A stretch of 64,000 bases of DNA from Bacillus sp. N13C7 (GTDB taxonomy: Bacteria; Bacillota; Bacilli; Bacillales; Bacillaceae): NCBI RefSeq assembly GCF_026790065.1, contig NZ_JALAMO010000007.1:680829-744828 (forward strand), in the 5' to 3' direction. A model generated the notes under the pieces. It was not told the DNA's origin. It was given only the letters and a program-made list of their open reading frames with translations, and did no database searches. Shown piece by piece: positions 17,345 through 26,652 of the stretch. Position 1 is the first letter of the stretch, and each line of letters opens with the position of its first letter. Both the position numbers and the translations under genes were made by a program.

Positions 17345-17373
17345 AGGGATAAGGGCTCGACCTCCTTATCCCT
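17345..17373 (-). terminator. Intra-operon hairpin (partial terminator) between nupN and nupO
   Basis: Perfect 10-bp stem AGGGATAAGG (17345-17354) / CCTTATCCCT (17364-17373). On the transcribed strand it is followed by TTGTTTTTCTTTTATTTT. Such a structure after the binding-protein gene is a common way to make more binding protein than ATPase and permease. Confidence 0.7.
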
Positions 17374-17380
17374 GCGATTC

Positions 17381-18460
17381 TTATTCAGTTTTGAAGGTTT
17401 TCAGCTCTTTCTCAGTCGCCGGCACTTCCAATCCGCCGATGATTTTTTTCCTCCATTCATCAACCGCTTTGATTACATCATCTGAAAGATTTTGTTTTGA
17501 TGGGGAAATGCCAACCCCGTCCTGATCAAGGCCATAGGTGAGCGTTTCGCCGCCCGGGAACTTTCCTTCGCTCGCTTTTTTCGTTAAATCTTCAACCGCT
17601 ATATCTACTTTTTTGACCATGGAAGTGAGGGTGACGTTATCATCTGTTCCTTCTACCTGGCCTTCTGCGTATTGGTCTTTATCGACACCGATGACCCAGA
17701 CATCGCGTTTTGGATCTTCTTTTTTCAGGTTTTTCGCTTCAGTAAAAACACCTGTGCCTGTGGCGCCAGCGGAGTGATAAATAACATCCACGCCTGATTT
17801 ATACATACTTTCGGCAATGGCTTTGCCGACATCGGCTTTATCAAAACCGCCTGCATATTTCACTTCAACTGTTGCATGAGGTTTTACGGCCTTCACGCCT
17901 GCTCGGAAGCCGACCTCGAATTTTTTAATTAACTCTGATTCCATGCCGCCTACAAATCCGATTTTTTGTGATTTGCTTGATAAAGCTGCGGCCACTCCGA
18001 CGAGAAATGAGCCTTCCTGCTCTTTAAACGTAATACTTGCAACGTTGTCTTTATCTACAACGGCATCTATAATCGCAAAGTTTGTATTTTTGCGCTGATC
18101 AGCAATTTCGCTGATGGAGTCCTCCATTAAGTAGCCGACGCCGTAAATTAAGTCGAAGTTCTCACGCGCCAACTTATTTAAGTTTGTGGTGTAGTCAGCA
18201 TCTGACTTTGATTGAAGATAATCGTAACCGTTTTTTCCTTTTTCCAGACCGTTTGCTTTCCCGAAGGCTTGAATGCCTTCCCATGCTGATTGGTTGAAGG
18301 ATTTGTCATCCACTCCGCCGACGTCAGTAACCATCGCCACACTGAATTTGTTTTTGTCAGCACTTGTGCTGCTGCTTTTCTCGCTGTTTCCGCATGCTCC
18401 TAAAATGGTGCCTGCTGCGATCACAAGGGACATCGCCAATCCGATTTTTCGTTTATTCAA
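17381..18460 (-). CDS. nupN: NupN, nucleoside-binding lipoprotein
   Basis: 359 residues, BMP/PnrA-like family (PF02608). The N-terminus is a lipoprotein signal with lipobox TILGAC followed by a Ser/Lys-rich linker; the body has [21 protein letters not shown] and [11 protein letters not shown], both typical of purine-nucleoside-binding BMP proteins. Start is TTG 18460, preceded by a G-rich stretch (GGGGGG) and by the lysine-rich head NKRKIGLAM. It delivers guanosine to NupPQO. First gene of the nup operon; a CodY-like box lies about 90 bases upstream. Confidence 0.93.
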   Translation of the reverse strand: MNKRKIGLAMSLVIAAGTILGACGNSEKSSSTSADKNKFSVAMVTDVGGVDDKSFNQSAWEGIQAFGKANGLEKGKNGYDYLQSKSDADYTTNLNKLARENFDLIYGVGYLMEDSISEIADQRKNTNFAIIDAVVDKDNVASITFKEQEGSFLVGVAAALSSKSQKIGFVGGMESELIKKFEVGFRAGVKAVKPHATVEVKYAGGFDKADVGKAIAESMYKSGVDVIYHSAGATGTGVFTEAKNLKKEDPKRDVWVIGVDKDQYAEGQVEGTDDNVTLTSMVKKVDIAVEDLTKKASEGKFPGGETLTYGLDQDGVGISPSKQNLSDDVIKAVDEWRKKIIGGLEVPATEKELKTFKTE

Positions 18461-18547
18461 GATATAACCCCCCAGAAAAATTTGGTTCATAGCTGATCCG
18501 GCCAGTCATGTGATGAGCTGTCCTGAACAATTTCTTAGAATCGATAA

Positions 18548-18562
18548 AATTTTCTGATAATA
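18548..18562 (-). promoter_or_regulatory. Candidate CodY box upstream of nupN
   Basis: AATTTTCTGATAATA matches 13 of 15 positions of the CodY consensus AATTTTCWGAAAATT. A poorer copy (11 of 15) is at 18766-18780. CodY is known to repress the nup operon. The 470-base gap 18461-18930 holds this control region, an AT-rich stretch at 18720-18840 and the malR terminator; no gene is seen in it. Confidence 0.6.
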
Positions 18563-18893
18563 ACAAATGGAATGCGCTAGACCGTCTGATCTTCCCTGTA
18601 TAAGCGTGGTGTGAGTGTTTCCTTCGAAAGGCGGGGAAGAGAAGGATGCGGAAGGCGTTCCGGGCGGAAAACCGTGACATCTCGTTCTGAAGTGAGACTT
18701 ATGACTTAGTTTTTGGGATCAACTAACCAATCATAATTTATCATTTTACTCATAAGAAAGAAATAGAATTTCTCATAATTTTTTTAAAAATATCTATTTT
18801 TAGAATTGTTTGATCAAAAACGCAAAAAACCCTTTATTATTCTTGTATAACGTATCATCAATAGAATCAAGCATCTTGGCAAGTGATATGACA

Positions 18894-18932
18894 GAAAAAA
18901 CGCACTGTCCAGAGGGAACAGTGCATTTTTTT
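18894..18932. terminator. malR terminator
   Basis: GCACTGT (18902-18908) and ACAGTGC (18918-18924), A run on the left and T7 on the right. Ends the malK-malR transcript on the minus strand. Confidence 0.88.
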
Positions 18933-19638
18933 ATAGGTATTGTTTAATTCCGTTAAGGTTTCCTGTGTTGACGTTGTACTGAAACACAGGCCTTCCGATT
19001 GTTCCGTACGCCATTTCTACATCTAAAACCTGAATATCTTCAAGAAATTTTAAGTATTTCCGAATGGACACTTGAGAGATTTCTGTGTGCTTTGCCAAGT
19101 CCTCTGTTGTAAATGATTCATTTTCAAATGACTGGATGCTGGACCAAATCAGCTTCAGCGTGCTTTTTGTCAGGCCTTTAGGAAGCTGCACTTTTTCTGT
19201 TGCTTCTTTCTTTTGGAACAGCTCGGCGTCCAGTTCTTTTTGGCTCATGTTGCGATGGGTTGAATATACCTTTTGTTTTCGTCTGTAATCGGACAGGGCA
19301 GTTTGGAAACGCTCAAATTCAAACGGTTTGATTAAATAATCGACAGCTCCGTAACGAAGTGTTTTTTTGATAACGTCAAGCTCGCTTGCTGCTGAAATGA
19401 CAATGACGTCAACCGCTTCATTTTGGGCTCTCAGCTCCGTTAGCAGTTCCAGCCCGTTTTTTCCCGGCATATAAATATCGAGCAAAATGAGGTCGATGTG
19501 ATGCTCTCCTAAAATATGCAGTGCGCTTTGGAAGGAAGAGGCGATGCCTTTCAGCTGAAAGCCTTCCATTTGGCTTAAGTATCGTTTATTTAATTCACCC
19601 ACCATGGGGTCATCTTCAACTATTAGTACATTAATCAT
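18931..19638 (-). CDS. malR: MalR, response regulator for malate utilisation
   Basis: 235 residues, CitB/DcuR-type regulator. Receiver: [17 protein letters not shown] with D9/D10, phospho-acceptor D54 in [13 protein letters not shown], and [11 protein letters not shown] with the conserved Lys-Pro. C-terminal winged helix-turn-helix from about 160 ([21 protein letters not shown]). Phosphorylated MalR activates maeN and a malic enzyme gene in B. subtilis. The ATG at 19638 follows the AAGGAGGAAAATC inside the end of malK and overlaps it by 8 bases. Confidence 0.95.
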   Translation of the reverse strand: MINVLIVEDDPMVGELNKRYLSQMEGFQLKGIASSFQSALHILGEHHIDLILLDIYMPGKNGLELLTELRAQNEAVDVIVISAASELDVIKKTLRYGAVDYLIKPFEFERFQTALSDYRRKQKVYSTHRNMSQKELDAELFQKKEATEKVQLPKGLTKSTLKLIWSSIQSFENESFTTEDLAKHTEISQVSIRKYLKFLEDIQVLDVEMAYGTIGRPVFQYNVNTGNLNGIKQYL

Positions 19639-21232
19639 GATTTTCCTCCTTCGGTTCGTACGGGATGCGAAGACTGAATGTCGTTCCTTCATTCTCTTCG
19701 CTTGTGAGGATCATTTGGCCCTTTAAATTCTCGATGCTTTGCTGTGTAAAGTAAAGGCCGAATCCCCGGTTTTTGCCCTTTGTTGAATAGCCTTGTTCAA
19801 AGACTTTGGCTTGATCTTCTTCAGACATGCCTGCTCCTGTATCAGTAATTTCAATATCCAGTATGCTGTTATGAAAACGCATGGACATGGTGATTTGTTT
19901 TTTCGGCATATTGGCAACGGCGTCCAAGGCATTGTTGATGAGATTTCCGATGATTGTAATGAGTTCATGAATGACTGAAGGGTCTGCCGCGTTCGGGATG
20001 ACACCGCTGCATTCAATATCAAGATTTGCGCCCTGCTCCCGGATAAAGCTTTGTTTTCCAAGCAGAAAACCGGCCAGCACGGAGCTTTTGACATCATTTA
20101 TAATTTCGCTTGTTTCTGATTTTTGCTGAATGGCGATATCTTTAATATAATCTCCAAGATCGTCATACTCTTTCAGCTGGACGAGACCTAATATCACGTG
20201 CAGTTTGTTCATAAATTCATGAGACTGCGCTCTCAGTGCGTTTGCATACATTTTAACACCTGAAAGCTGTTCAGCTAAATGTTTTACCTCGGTTTTGTCC
20301 CGGAATGTCGCAATCGCTCCAACTGTTTGTCCTTTCAGCTGGATGGGAACTTCATTGAACACAAGCTCTAAGCCATTAATGCGGACATCTCTGTCTTGAA
20401 GCGGTTTTTTTGTCTCAATGACATTTTTCAAGCGGCTTTTCGGCAGGATGTCATTGACATCCTGGTCAACGGGATTCGCATGAATGCCCATTTTCACGAA
20501 TAGGCGCTTTGCTTCCGCGTTGGCAAGTTTGATTTTGCCGTGTTCATCGACAGCGAGTATTCCTTCCTTCGTCGATTCCAGCATCGCGCTCCGTTCTTCA
20601 AGAAGAGTGGCAATTTCATAAGGTTCAAGTCCGTACATAATATTTTTTACCGTGCGGGCAACAATCACAGCCCCGATCACTCCGACGAAGATGCTGACGC
20701 AGATAATAAAGTAGAGCGGCCGTAAGCTGTGACTGATCACTTCATCTATTTCATTTACGGTGATTCCGACCGCGACTGCACCGACCTGTTTTCCGTTCTC
20801 CGCGTAGACAGGGACGAAAGCCCTCTGCGATTTCCCGAGCGTGCCAGAGGCCGTGCTGATATGGACATGTCCTTTTAATACTTCGGATTCATCGCCGCCC
20901 ATGAATTTTTTTCCGATTTTGCTTGGGTCAGGATGGGTTTTGCGAATACCGTTCATATCCATGACGACGACAAATTCTGTGCCGGTGATTTTCTGAACCC
21001 GTTTTGTGTAGCTCTGCAGTTCCTTCTGTTTTTTCCCGTTCTCTAAAGCGGAGGCTGTGATCGGCGCTTCGGCTACCATTTCAGCAGTCTGTAACGCTGT
21101 GGCCTTTTCCTGATCTCTAATCCGCTTGGTGGTTTGGGCACCGACTGTAAAAAATGTAATAAGCAGTGCGATTAACACAACGATACAAACAAATATGGTG
21201 AGTCTGGTTTGCAGTTTCAATGTTTTTTTCAT
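19631..21232 (-). CDS. malK: MalK, malate-sensing histidine kinase
   Basis: 533 residues, CitA/DcuS-type. N-terminal membrane helix (about 12-32), an extracytoplasmic PAS-like sensor ([19 protein letters not shown]), second helix (about 172-195), cytoplasmic PAS, then the kinase core with H338 in [15 protein letters not shown]-box ([11 protein letters not shown]), and G-boxes (DTGAGM; GFGLYF). First gene of malK-malR; transcribed divergently from yufK. The 177-base gap between them holds both promoters. Confidence 0.95.
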   Translation of the reverse strand: MKKTLKLQTRLTIFVCIVVLIALLITFFTVGAQTTKRIRDQEKATALQTAEMVAEAPITASALENGKKQKELQSYTKRVQKITGTEFVVVMDMNGIRKTHPDPSKIGKKFMGGDESEVLKGHVHISTASGTLGKSQRAFVPVYAENGKQVGAVAVGITVNEIDEVISHSLRPLYFIICVSIFVGVIGAVIVARTVKNIMYGLEPYEIATLLEERSAMLESTKEGILAVDEHGKIKLANAEAKRLFVKMGIHANPVDQDVNDILPKSRLKNVIETKKPLQDRDVRINGLELVFNEVPIQLKGQTVGAIATFRDKTEVKHLAEQLSGVKMYANALRAQSHEFMNKLHVILGLVQLKEYDDLGDYIKDIAIQQKSETSEIINDVKSSVLAGFLLGKQSFIREQGANLDIECSGVIPNAADPSVIHELITIIGNLINNALDAVANMPKKQITMSMRFHNSILDIEITDTGAGMSEEDQAKVFEQGYSTKGKNRGFGLYFTQQSIENLKGQMILTSEENEGTTFSLRIPYEPKEENHD

Positions 21233-21409
21233 AGTAAACTTCCTTACGTTTTATGATTCCTGCGTACTACTTTACTCTCAAAAAGCTGCTTTGTGAAGAT
21301 TTGGGATCGTAATTCGTAAAAAGGAGAAAAAATGGAATAATTTATCTTGTCAATGTGTTTTAAGTCCTCCATAATAAATGAGGTAGATTATAGAAAGGGA
21401 CTTTTTTAT

Positions 21410-21967
21410 ATGAAAAATACTTATTTGACAGGATACTTTCCGCTGATTGCGATCCTGCTTTTTAGTTCGTCTTTATCCATTTCAACTTCACTTTATGCGT
21501 TGAAGATGCTGTCTTCATTTGGAATGTATGATGGAATGCTCGATTATTTTTCAGAGAAAGGGATCAGGCTTGCGTTATTTGCTGCCTTTGCACTTTTATA
21601 CTTTATGGTCCTGTCCGCTCTGAAATTAATTGCAAATACCGTGACAGAACTGTCATTGCTGTTTTTTGCTAACGATCCGGAAGGAAACAACCTGAAAAAA
21701 ATCAGAATGGGCTCCATGGTTTATTTAGGCGGCGGGATTCTATCCTTTGTGCTCTTGCAAAATGCCATCTGGATTGTGATCTGGTTTGCGGTTGTCACGC
21801 TTGCTTACTTTGTGTTTATCGTATACCGGATTTATTCGACGCTTTCTCTTATGTCATTAATCGGATTCATTCTATTGGAACTGCTGTTTTGGTTTACCTT
21901 TGTTATCGGTATTCTGTTCATATTTATCAAGCTTTATAATAGCATAATGGCTAGCTTACCTGTGTAA
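21410..21967 (+). CDS. yufK: YufK, integral membrane protein of unknown function
   Basis: 185 residues with five predicted membrane helices (for example IAILLFSSSLSISTSLYAL and VYLGGGILSFVLLQNAIWI). Start at 21410 is set by AGAAAGGGA ten bases upstream and by the fact that the in-frame part before it is polar and unlike the family. A short cytosolic loop carries NDPEGNNLKKIR. The stop codon lies inside the right arm of its own terminator. No function recognised. Confidence 0.8.
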   Translation: MKNTYLTGYFPLIAILLFSSSLSISTSLYALKMLSSFGMYDGMLDYFSEKGIRLALFAAFALLYFMVLSALKLIANTVTELSLLFFANDPEGNNLKKIRMGSMVYLGGGILSFVLLQNAIWIVIWFAVVTLAYFVFIVYRIYSTLSLMSLIGFILLELLFWFTFVIGILFIFIKLYNSIMASLPV

Positions 21968-21981
21968 GCTAGCCATTTTTA
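21949..21981 (+). terminator. yufK terminator overlapping the stop codon
   Basis: GGCTAGCTTAC (21949-21959) / GTAAGCTAGCC (21964-21974), 11-bp perfect stem, then ATTTTT. The TAA stop of yufK (21965-21967) is within the stem. Confidence 0.85.
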
Positions 21982-22138
21982 GCGTATCGGCAAACCCCTG
22001 CATTCGTTGTCATCCTGAACTCCGGTGCTAGAACGGCGGTTAATTGCTTAACACCGCTGTCATCACATTCTGTGAAAGGTCAGCTCTGATGCTCGCTCTT
22101 CCTAGACTTCAAGGGTTTTCAATTACGCTGTAAAAATA

Positions 22139-22174
22139 ACAACATCCTAAAACGATGCCGTTTTAGGATGTTGT
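22139..22174 (-). terminator. Perfect 16-bp hairpin, likely terminator of pbpD-yuxK
   Basis: ACAACATCCTAAAACG (22139-22154), loop ATGC, exact reverse complement (22159-22174). On the minus strand the stem is followed by TATTTTTA, so it can end transcription coming from yuxK. The stretch 21982-22138 between the two terminators holds no gene that I can see. Confidence 0.7.
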
Positions 22175-22185
22175 CAACAATCTGT

Positions 22186-22212
22186 AATGGCTAGGTTCCT
22201 AGCCATTTTTTT
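22186..22212 (+). terminator. Second plus-strand terminator-like hairpin
   Basis: AATGGCTAGG (22186-22195) / CCTAGCCATT (22198-22207) with T7 on the plus strand. Its ends (TGGCTAG...CTAGCCA) are the same as those of the yufK terminator 240 bases upstream. Confidence 0.65.
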
Positions 22213-22215
22213 CGT

Positions 22216-22629
22216 TTATGGTAAAAATCTTTTTTTAATAGAAGGGGAGGGGAGCATACATTCATTTTTTTTGCCAAACCACTTATAGCGGTTTCTGGCA
22301 ATAAAAGAATAGACCGCATCTCTCAGGGGCTTAGGCACTGCGAAAAACAGGACGAAGAGCCGCCATGGGCCCCGCAGATGCCTGAAAACCTTAATGGCCG
22401 CAGTTGACTTTGTGTAAACTTGGCCGTCTTCAATAAAGACAAAGCTGTCAAACTGATCAGTCGGGAGGCTGCTTTTTTTCAGCAGGCTCTGTCCGGTTTC
22501 CGACTGCAGCGATGTGAAAGAAATCAGTCCGTCTGGATCACGCTTAATGATAAATTGTACGGCGCCGTTGCATAAATTGCATACGCCGTCAAACAGCAAA
22601 ACGCGATTTGGAATTTGTTCTGATGTCAC
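22216..22629 (-). CDS. yuxK: YuxK, DCC-family thiol-disulfide protein
   Basis: 137 residues, DUF393 (PF04134), named for the N-terminal D-x-x-C-x-x-C motif, seen here as LLFDGVCNLCNGAVQF with both cysteines. The fold is thioredoxin-like; a redox role is inferred from the motif. Start is GTG 22629 with GGAGGGG eight bases upstream, 21 bases after the pbpD stop; the frame is open seven codons further but only into the pbpD end. Co-transcribed with pbpD. Confidence 0.88.
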   Translation of the reverse strand: MTSEQIPNRVLLFDGVCNLCNGAVQFIIKRDPDGLISFTSLQSETGQSLLKKSSLPTDQFDSFVFIEDGQVYTKSTAAIKVFRHLRGPWRLFVLFFAVPKPLRDAVYSFIARNRYKWFGKKNECMLPSPSIKKRFLP

Positions 22630-22650
22630 GCCAGATCCCCTCCGATCCAA

Positions 22651-24525
22651 TTAATAAGCCGCTTGCAGCGTTCCTTTCCAGATAGAAAGCTGAGGGCTGA
22701 TGCTGTGCAGATATTCAACGCTGCTCGGTGTATCCTTTCCGACCCAGACACCCATTGTATACGTATCTGTCAGGCCGACAAACCACATATCGTGATAATC
22801 ATTTGATGTTCCTGTTTTACCGCCGATGTAAGGCGCCTTGAAATACGCTTTTTTTCCTGTTCCGCTTTTCACAACGGAAGACATCAGTTTTTTCAGCTGC
22901 ATGTTCGTGCGAACGCTGAATATTTGAGTCGGCTTATCATTCCATTTATAAAGCGTTTTTCCCTTAAAATCTGTCACCTTTGTAATCGCATGGCTTGGCG
23001 TGTAGCTTCCGCTGTTGCCGAAAGTTGTATACGCCTTTGTCATCTCAAGAGGCGTCATGCCGTTTGTAAATCCGCCAAGCGCCGCCGGGAGAAGATAATC
23101 GCTGTCGACAAGCTTGGTAAAATGATACGGCTCAATGTAACTGAATGCTTTTTGGATGCCCACACGGTCTAGCATTCTGATCGCCGGTGTATTATATGAA
23201 TTTTTAAACGCGGTATCTAGCGTTACTGTGCCATACGTGCGGTTATTGTAGTTTTGCGGACAGTAATCTCTGCTGCAAAACTTGCTGGCATCTATAGTGC
23301 TGCTTGTTGTCGCGCCGGTCTGTTCAATATAAGGGCCGTAATCAAGAAGCGGCTTAATGGATGAACCCGGCTGTCTGTATGCCTGATAGGCACGGTTAAA
23401 ATCATACTTTTGATAGTTTTTCCCGCCGGATAGAGCAATGATTTGATGCGTCTGGTGATTAATCACAGCTGCTCCGCCCTGTACGTTTGCATACGGGAGT
23501 TTGGAATTCATTTGTGCCACAACTTGATTTTGCATGTACGGATCAAGCGCAGTATAAATTTTCACGCCGTCTTTCATCAGCGTGCTGACTCTTGCGGACA
23601 GCTCGTTCTCGATCTTTTCTTTTTGTTTTCCTGATGCTTTTTGAAGGCGTTTATCAAAACCTTCTGATTCAGACACCAGCTGGGTGAATTCATCATTGAC
23701 GTAGGAAACGTAGTCTGGATATTTGTCTTCTCTTTTTTCAACATCCAGTTTGATTTTTTGTTTTACGGCCTTTTTCAGCTCTTTGTCCGTAATGACTCCG
23801 GCATTTTTTAACCCTTTAAGCAAACGTTCTTGACGGCTTTTCGTGTAGTCAAAATGTTTGAGAGGATCATATAATGTAGGGTTATTAGGGATAGCGCAGA
23901 TAAACGCCATTTCTCCCACTGTGAGAGATTTCAGCGGTTTGTTGAAATAGAATTCAGCTGCTGAACCGACGCCGTAAACGCCATTGTTAAAATAAATCGT
24001 ATTTAAGTAAGCTTCAAGAATTTCATCTTTCGTATACTTTTTCTCCAGCTGATAGGAATACGCGAGCTCAGTCAGCTTACGGCTGAAGGAGCGCTCGTGG
24101 CTTAAATACAAGTTTCTTGAAAGCTGCTGTGTGATGGTGCTGGCGCCCTGGTCAATTTTCTTGTCTTTTACGTTAGAAGCAGCTGCCCGCACCATTCCCA
24201 TAAAGTCAAAGCCCTTATGCTCGTAAAAATGGCGGTCCTCAGACGTTAAGAAAATCTGTTTGACTTCCTCAGGAATCTTGTCAAATGGAACGAGCACGCG
24301 GTTTTCATGATCGCTGACGATTTCCGAGACAAGGGTGCCGTCCCTGTCATACATGTAGCTGTTCTGAACAAGGCTGATCTCTTTCAGATCAATATTTTTA
24401 TCAAGCACCTGATCCAGGGACTTCATTTGTTTTACTTCTTTTCCGGAAGCGATAACTGTAAATGCAAACAATGGGATTATGCAAAGGAGCAAAATCCATC
24501 CGATTATTTTTCGTAACATGGTCAC
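22651..24525 (-). CDS. pbpD: PbpD (PBP4), class A penicillin-binding protein
   Basis: 624 residues. N-terminal membrane anchor (about 6-27), glycosyltransferase domain with catalytic Glu in FLTSEDRHFYEHKGF and the second motif DQGASTITQQLSRN, then the transpeptidase domain with SxxK as QPGSSIKPLLDYG, SxN as NSYNTPA region, and KTG as GGKTGTSNDYHD. Builds and cross-links peptidoglycan outside the membrane. An ATG two codons in is also possible. First gene of pbpD-yuxK. Confidence 0.97.
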   Translation of the reverse strand: MTMLRKIIGWILLLCIIPLFAFTVIASGKEVKQMKSLDQVLDKNIDLKEISLVQNSYMYDRDGTLVSEIVSDHENRVLVPFDKIPEEVKQIFLTSEDRHFYEHKGFDFMGMVRAAASNVKDKKIDQGASTITQQLSRNLYLSHERSFSRKLTELAYSYQLEKKYTKDEILEAYLNTIYFNNGVYGVGSAAEFYFNKPLKSLTVGEMAFICAIPNNPTLYDPLKHFDYTKSRQERLLKGLKNAGVITDKELKKAVKQKIKLDVEKREDKYPDYVSYVNDEFTQLVSESEGFDKRLQKASGKQKEKIENELSARVSTLMKDGVKIYTALDPYMQNQVVAQMNSKLPYANVQGGAAVINHQTHQIIALSGGKNYQKYDFNRAYQAYRQPGSSIKPLLDYGPYIEQTGATTSSTIDASKFCSRDYCPQNYNNRTYGTVTLDTAFKNSYNTPAIRMLDRVGIQKAFSYIEPYHFTKLVDSDYLLPAALGGFTNGMTPLEMTKAYTTFGNSGSYTPSHAITKVTDFKGKTLYKWNDKPTQIFSVRTNMQLKKLMSSVVKSGTGKKAYFKAPYIGGKTGTSNDYHDMWFVGLTDTYTMGVWVGKDTPSSVEYLHSISPQLSIWKGTLQAAY

Positions 24526-24617
24526 TCTCTTTTCTCCTAAATTCTAGCCATATCGTACCATTCTTTTGAGTTTACGAGAAGGTTAAATTTAGAAGATTCC
24601 TTAGTTTTTTCGGAGAA

Positions 24618-25796
24618 TCAGCTTGCTTTGGCATAAGAATCTTTTCGGAATTTCTGCATGATCCAAAGCAGGCAGGCGCCGGCGAAAAAGAGAAATGCTG
24701 TGACATAAAAGGCAGCCGAAATTGTAAAATGGCTCGATATGATTCCGCCGAGAAGAGGCCCTAGCACATTTCCTAAAAAGCGAAAGCTGACGTTGTAGCC
24801 GAGAACCTCTCCTTGGATGCTGCCGGGAGCCTGAACGCGGATCGCTGCCGTGATGCATGGCAGCAAGCCGCCCATCGCCATTCCGAATAAAAATCTGAAC
24901 ACAAGGAGCACGCTGAGTGAGGACGCGAGCGCCTGCGGAATAAAAAAGAAAGAAGCGGCGAGCAAAAGTCCGATTAAAATGCGGCGGTGGCCGTAGCGGT
25001 CTCCCAGGTCTCCCCATTTTCTAGCCAGCAGCAAACTCCCGAGTCCCGTCGCAGAAAATGCCATGCCGGAGAAAAAGGCAAGATTGACAGGGCCGTGCAG
25101 CTCATTTACATATAAAGCGAGCAACGGCTGGATGCTGAAATTGCCTGTTTGGATCAGCATGGTTAACAGCATCATGACCCAAAGCGCCGGCTGGTGAAAA
25201 ATATAGGAGAGCACTTCCTTTCTCGTGTAAGACGTGCGTTTGGCTGTCTTCTCTGCAAGAGGCTGTTCTTTGACACCGAATAATACGAGAAGAACAGATG
25301 AGAAAATCACAAAGGATGTGATAAAAAAGGTATACGTAAAGCCGAAACGATCAGCAAGCATGCCGCCCAAAAGCGGGCCGAACAAGCTCCCGGACACTTG
25401 CCCCATTTGCAGCGTGCCAAGGGTTTTACCGGCTGTGCTCTTCGGAGTCTGTGCCGAAATCATTGCTAAAGACGTCGGGATGAATCCGGTTACAAGACCC
25501 ATTGCCATACGCAGAAAAAACAATTGGTACACCGATGTAACAAAGCCCATTAAAAGAATGCTGAGGGCAATGCCCGTGCCGGTTGCCATAAGGATTTTCT
25601 TGTATCCGTGTTTGTCTCCGAACCGCCCCCAAAAAGGGGATACCAAAAACGCCATGAGAAAAGTAATCCCGAACACATAGCCGCTCCATCTTTGCACAAA
25701 GCCGTTTGAAAAAGTGCTGAGCGTCTCAATGTATAAGGAGAGAAAAGGAACGATCATCGTTGTGCTGGCTGATACAAAGAAATTCGCCAGCCACAC
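24618..25796 (-). CDS. yuxJ: YuxJ, major facilitator superfamily efflux transporter
   Basis: 392 residues from GTG 25796, with 12 membrane helices and the MFS loop 2-3 motif GRFGDKHGYKKIL plus its second-half copy ARKWGDLGDRYGHRRIL; motif C-like GPLLGGMLADRFG marks a drug:H+ antiporter of the 12-helix type. Substrate unknown. The GTG has no Shine-Dalgarno. A good one (AAGGTGAT, 25830-25837 on the minus strand) lies upstream; in that frame the only codons between it and the GTG are ATT, ATC and ordinary codons, so true initiation may be at ATT 25826 or ATC 25820, adding about ten residues (IRKKNFVIV) typical of MFS N-termini. Confidence 0.85.
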   Translation of the reverse strand: MWLANFFVSASTTMIVPFLSLYIETLSTFSNGFVQRWSGYVFGITFLMAFLVSPFWGRFGDKHGYKKILMATGTGIALSILLMGFVTSVYQLFFLRMAMGLVTGFIPTSLAMISAQTPKSTAGKTLGTLQMGQVSGSLFGPLLGGMLADRFGFTYTFFITSFVIFSSVLLVLFGVKEQPLAEKTAKRTSYTRKEVLSYIFHQPALWVMMLLTMLIQTGNFSIQPLLALYVNELHGPVNLAFFSGMAFSATGLGSLLLARKWGDLGDRYGHRRILIGLLLAASFFFIPQALASSLSVLLVFRFLFGMAMGGLLPCITAAIRVQAPGSIQGEVLGYNVSFRFLGNVLGPLLGGIISSHFTISAAFYVTAFLFFAGACLLWIMQKFRKDSYAKAS

Positions 25797-26007
25797 AATG
25801 ACAAAATTTTTCTTGCGGATAGAAATAACATCACCTTCTTATTATTTCGGGTTCCTTACTAATTATAAAGAAACGATTCACGATTTAAAAGAAACAAAGC
25901 GGCTGGGAGAATTCATTATTTTTAGAAAATGAAGAAAGGTCAAGCGGGGGAATTGATATACTATAAAGATAGCATTTTCTGATCGGAGGAAAGGCAGGTG
26001 TAAAAAA

Positions 26008-26625
26008 GTGGCGACAAACAGCTTACTCATTATTGATTTCGAATTTACGATGCCTGAAGGAAAGTACAGTCCGCAAAACTTTTTCCCGGAAATCATTGAA
26101 GCTGGAATTGTAAAGTCGGTTGATGATGAAGTAGTTGAGACGTTTTCAAGCTATGTCAGACCGAAAAAATTCCCTAAGCTGACGAAACGCTGCAAATCAT
26201 TTTTGAAAATAACCCAAAAGCAGGTAGACGAGGGGATGAAATTCGAGGATTTTATCCGCAAACTAAATGAGCTTGATCCAGAGAAAAACAGCACGATTAT
26301 TACGTGGGGAAACATGGACATGAAGGTGTTGAAGCAAAACTGTATGTTTAATCATATCCCTTTTCCGTTTAAAGGAGAAATGAGAGATTTATCGCTTGAA
26401 TACAAAAACTTTTTTGGAGACCGGACACTCACGGGGTTATGGAAAGCTGCCGAAGAGTATGGAGATACCGGAACCGGCACCCATCATAAAGCGCTTGATG
26501 ACGCCCTCACAGCATATAAGCTTTTTAAACTTGTTGAGCGGGATAAGCAGTATCTCGAAAAGCCAAAACCGCCGACAATCGGTGAAAGAATTGATTTAAC
26601 CGAATTGTTTAAGCGCGCGACATAA
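26008..26625 (+). CDS. kapD: KapD, DEDD-family 3'-5' exonuclease-like inhibitor of the KinA pathway
   Basis: 205 residues. The exonuclease fold carries Exo I (LIIDFEFTMPEG, with D and E), Exo II (TWGNMDMKVL) and Exo III (THHKALDDALTAYKL, with H and D), so all four acidic residues of the DEDDh type are in place. In B. subtilis KapD overproduction blocks sporulation initiation through KinA and KinB. GTG start at 26008 after GGAGG and CAGGTG. Divergent from yuxJ, convergent with kapB. Confidence 0.93.
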   Translation: MATNSLLIIDFEFTMPEGKYSPQNFFPEIIEAGIVKSVDDEVVETFSSYVRPKKFPKLTKRCKSFLKITQKQVDEGMKFEDFIRKLNELDPEKNSTIITWGNMDMKVLKQNCMFNHIPFPFKGEMRDLSLEYKNFFGDRTLTGLWKAAEEYGDTGTGTHHKALDDALTAYKLFKLVERDKQYLEKPKPPTIGERIDLTELFKRAT

Positions 26626-26628
26626 AAA

Positions 26629-26652
26629 AACCCAATCTTTTGTCAGACTGGG
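26629..26652 (-). terminator. Terminator after kapB
   Basis: CCCAATCT (26631-26638) / AGACTGGG (26645-26652), one wobble pair; on the minus strand it is followed by T7 (A7 at 26624-26630). Confidence 0.75.

Noticed and set aside
21332..21340. Two-codon frame ATG GAA TAA after a strong AAAAAGGAG upstream of yufK
   Set aside because: Intriguing as a minimal ORF but too short to separate from chance.
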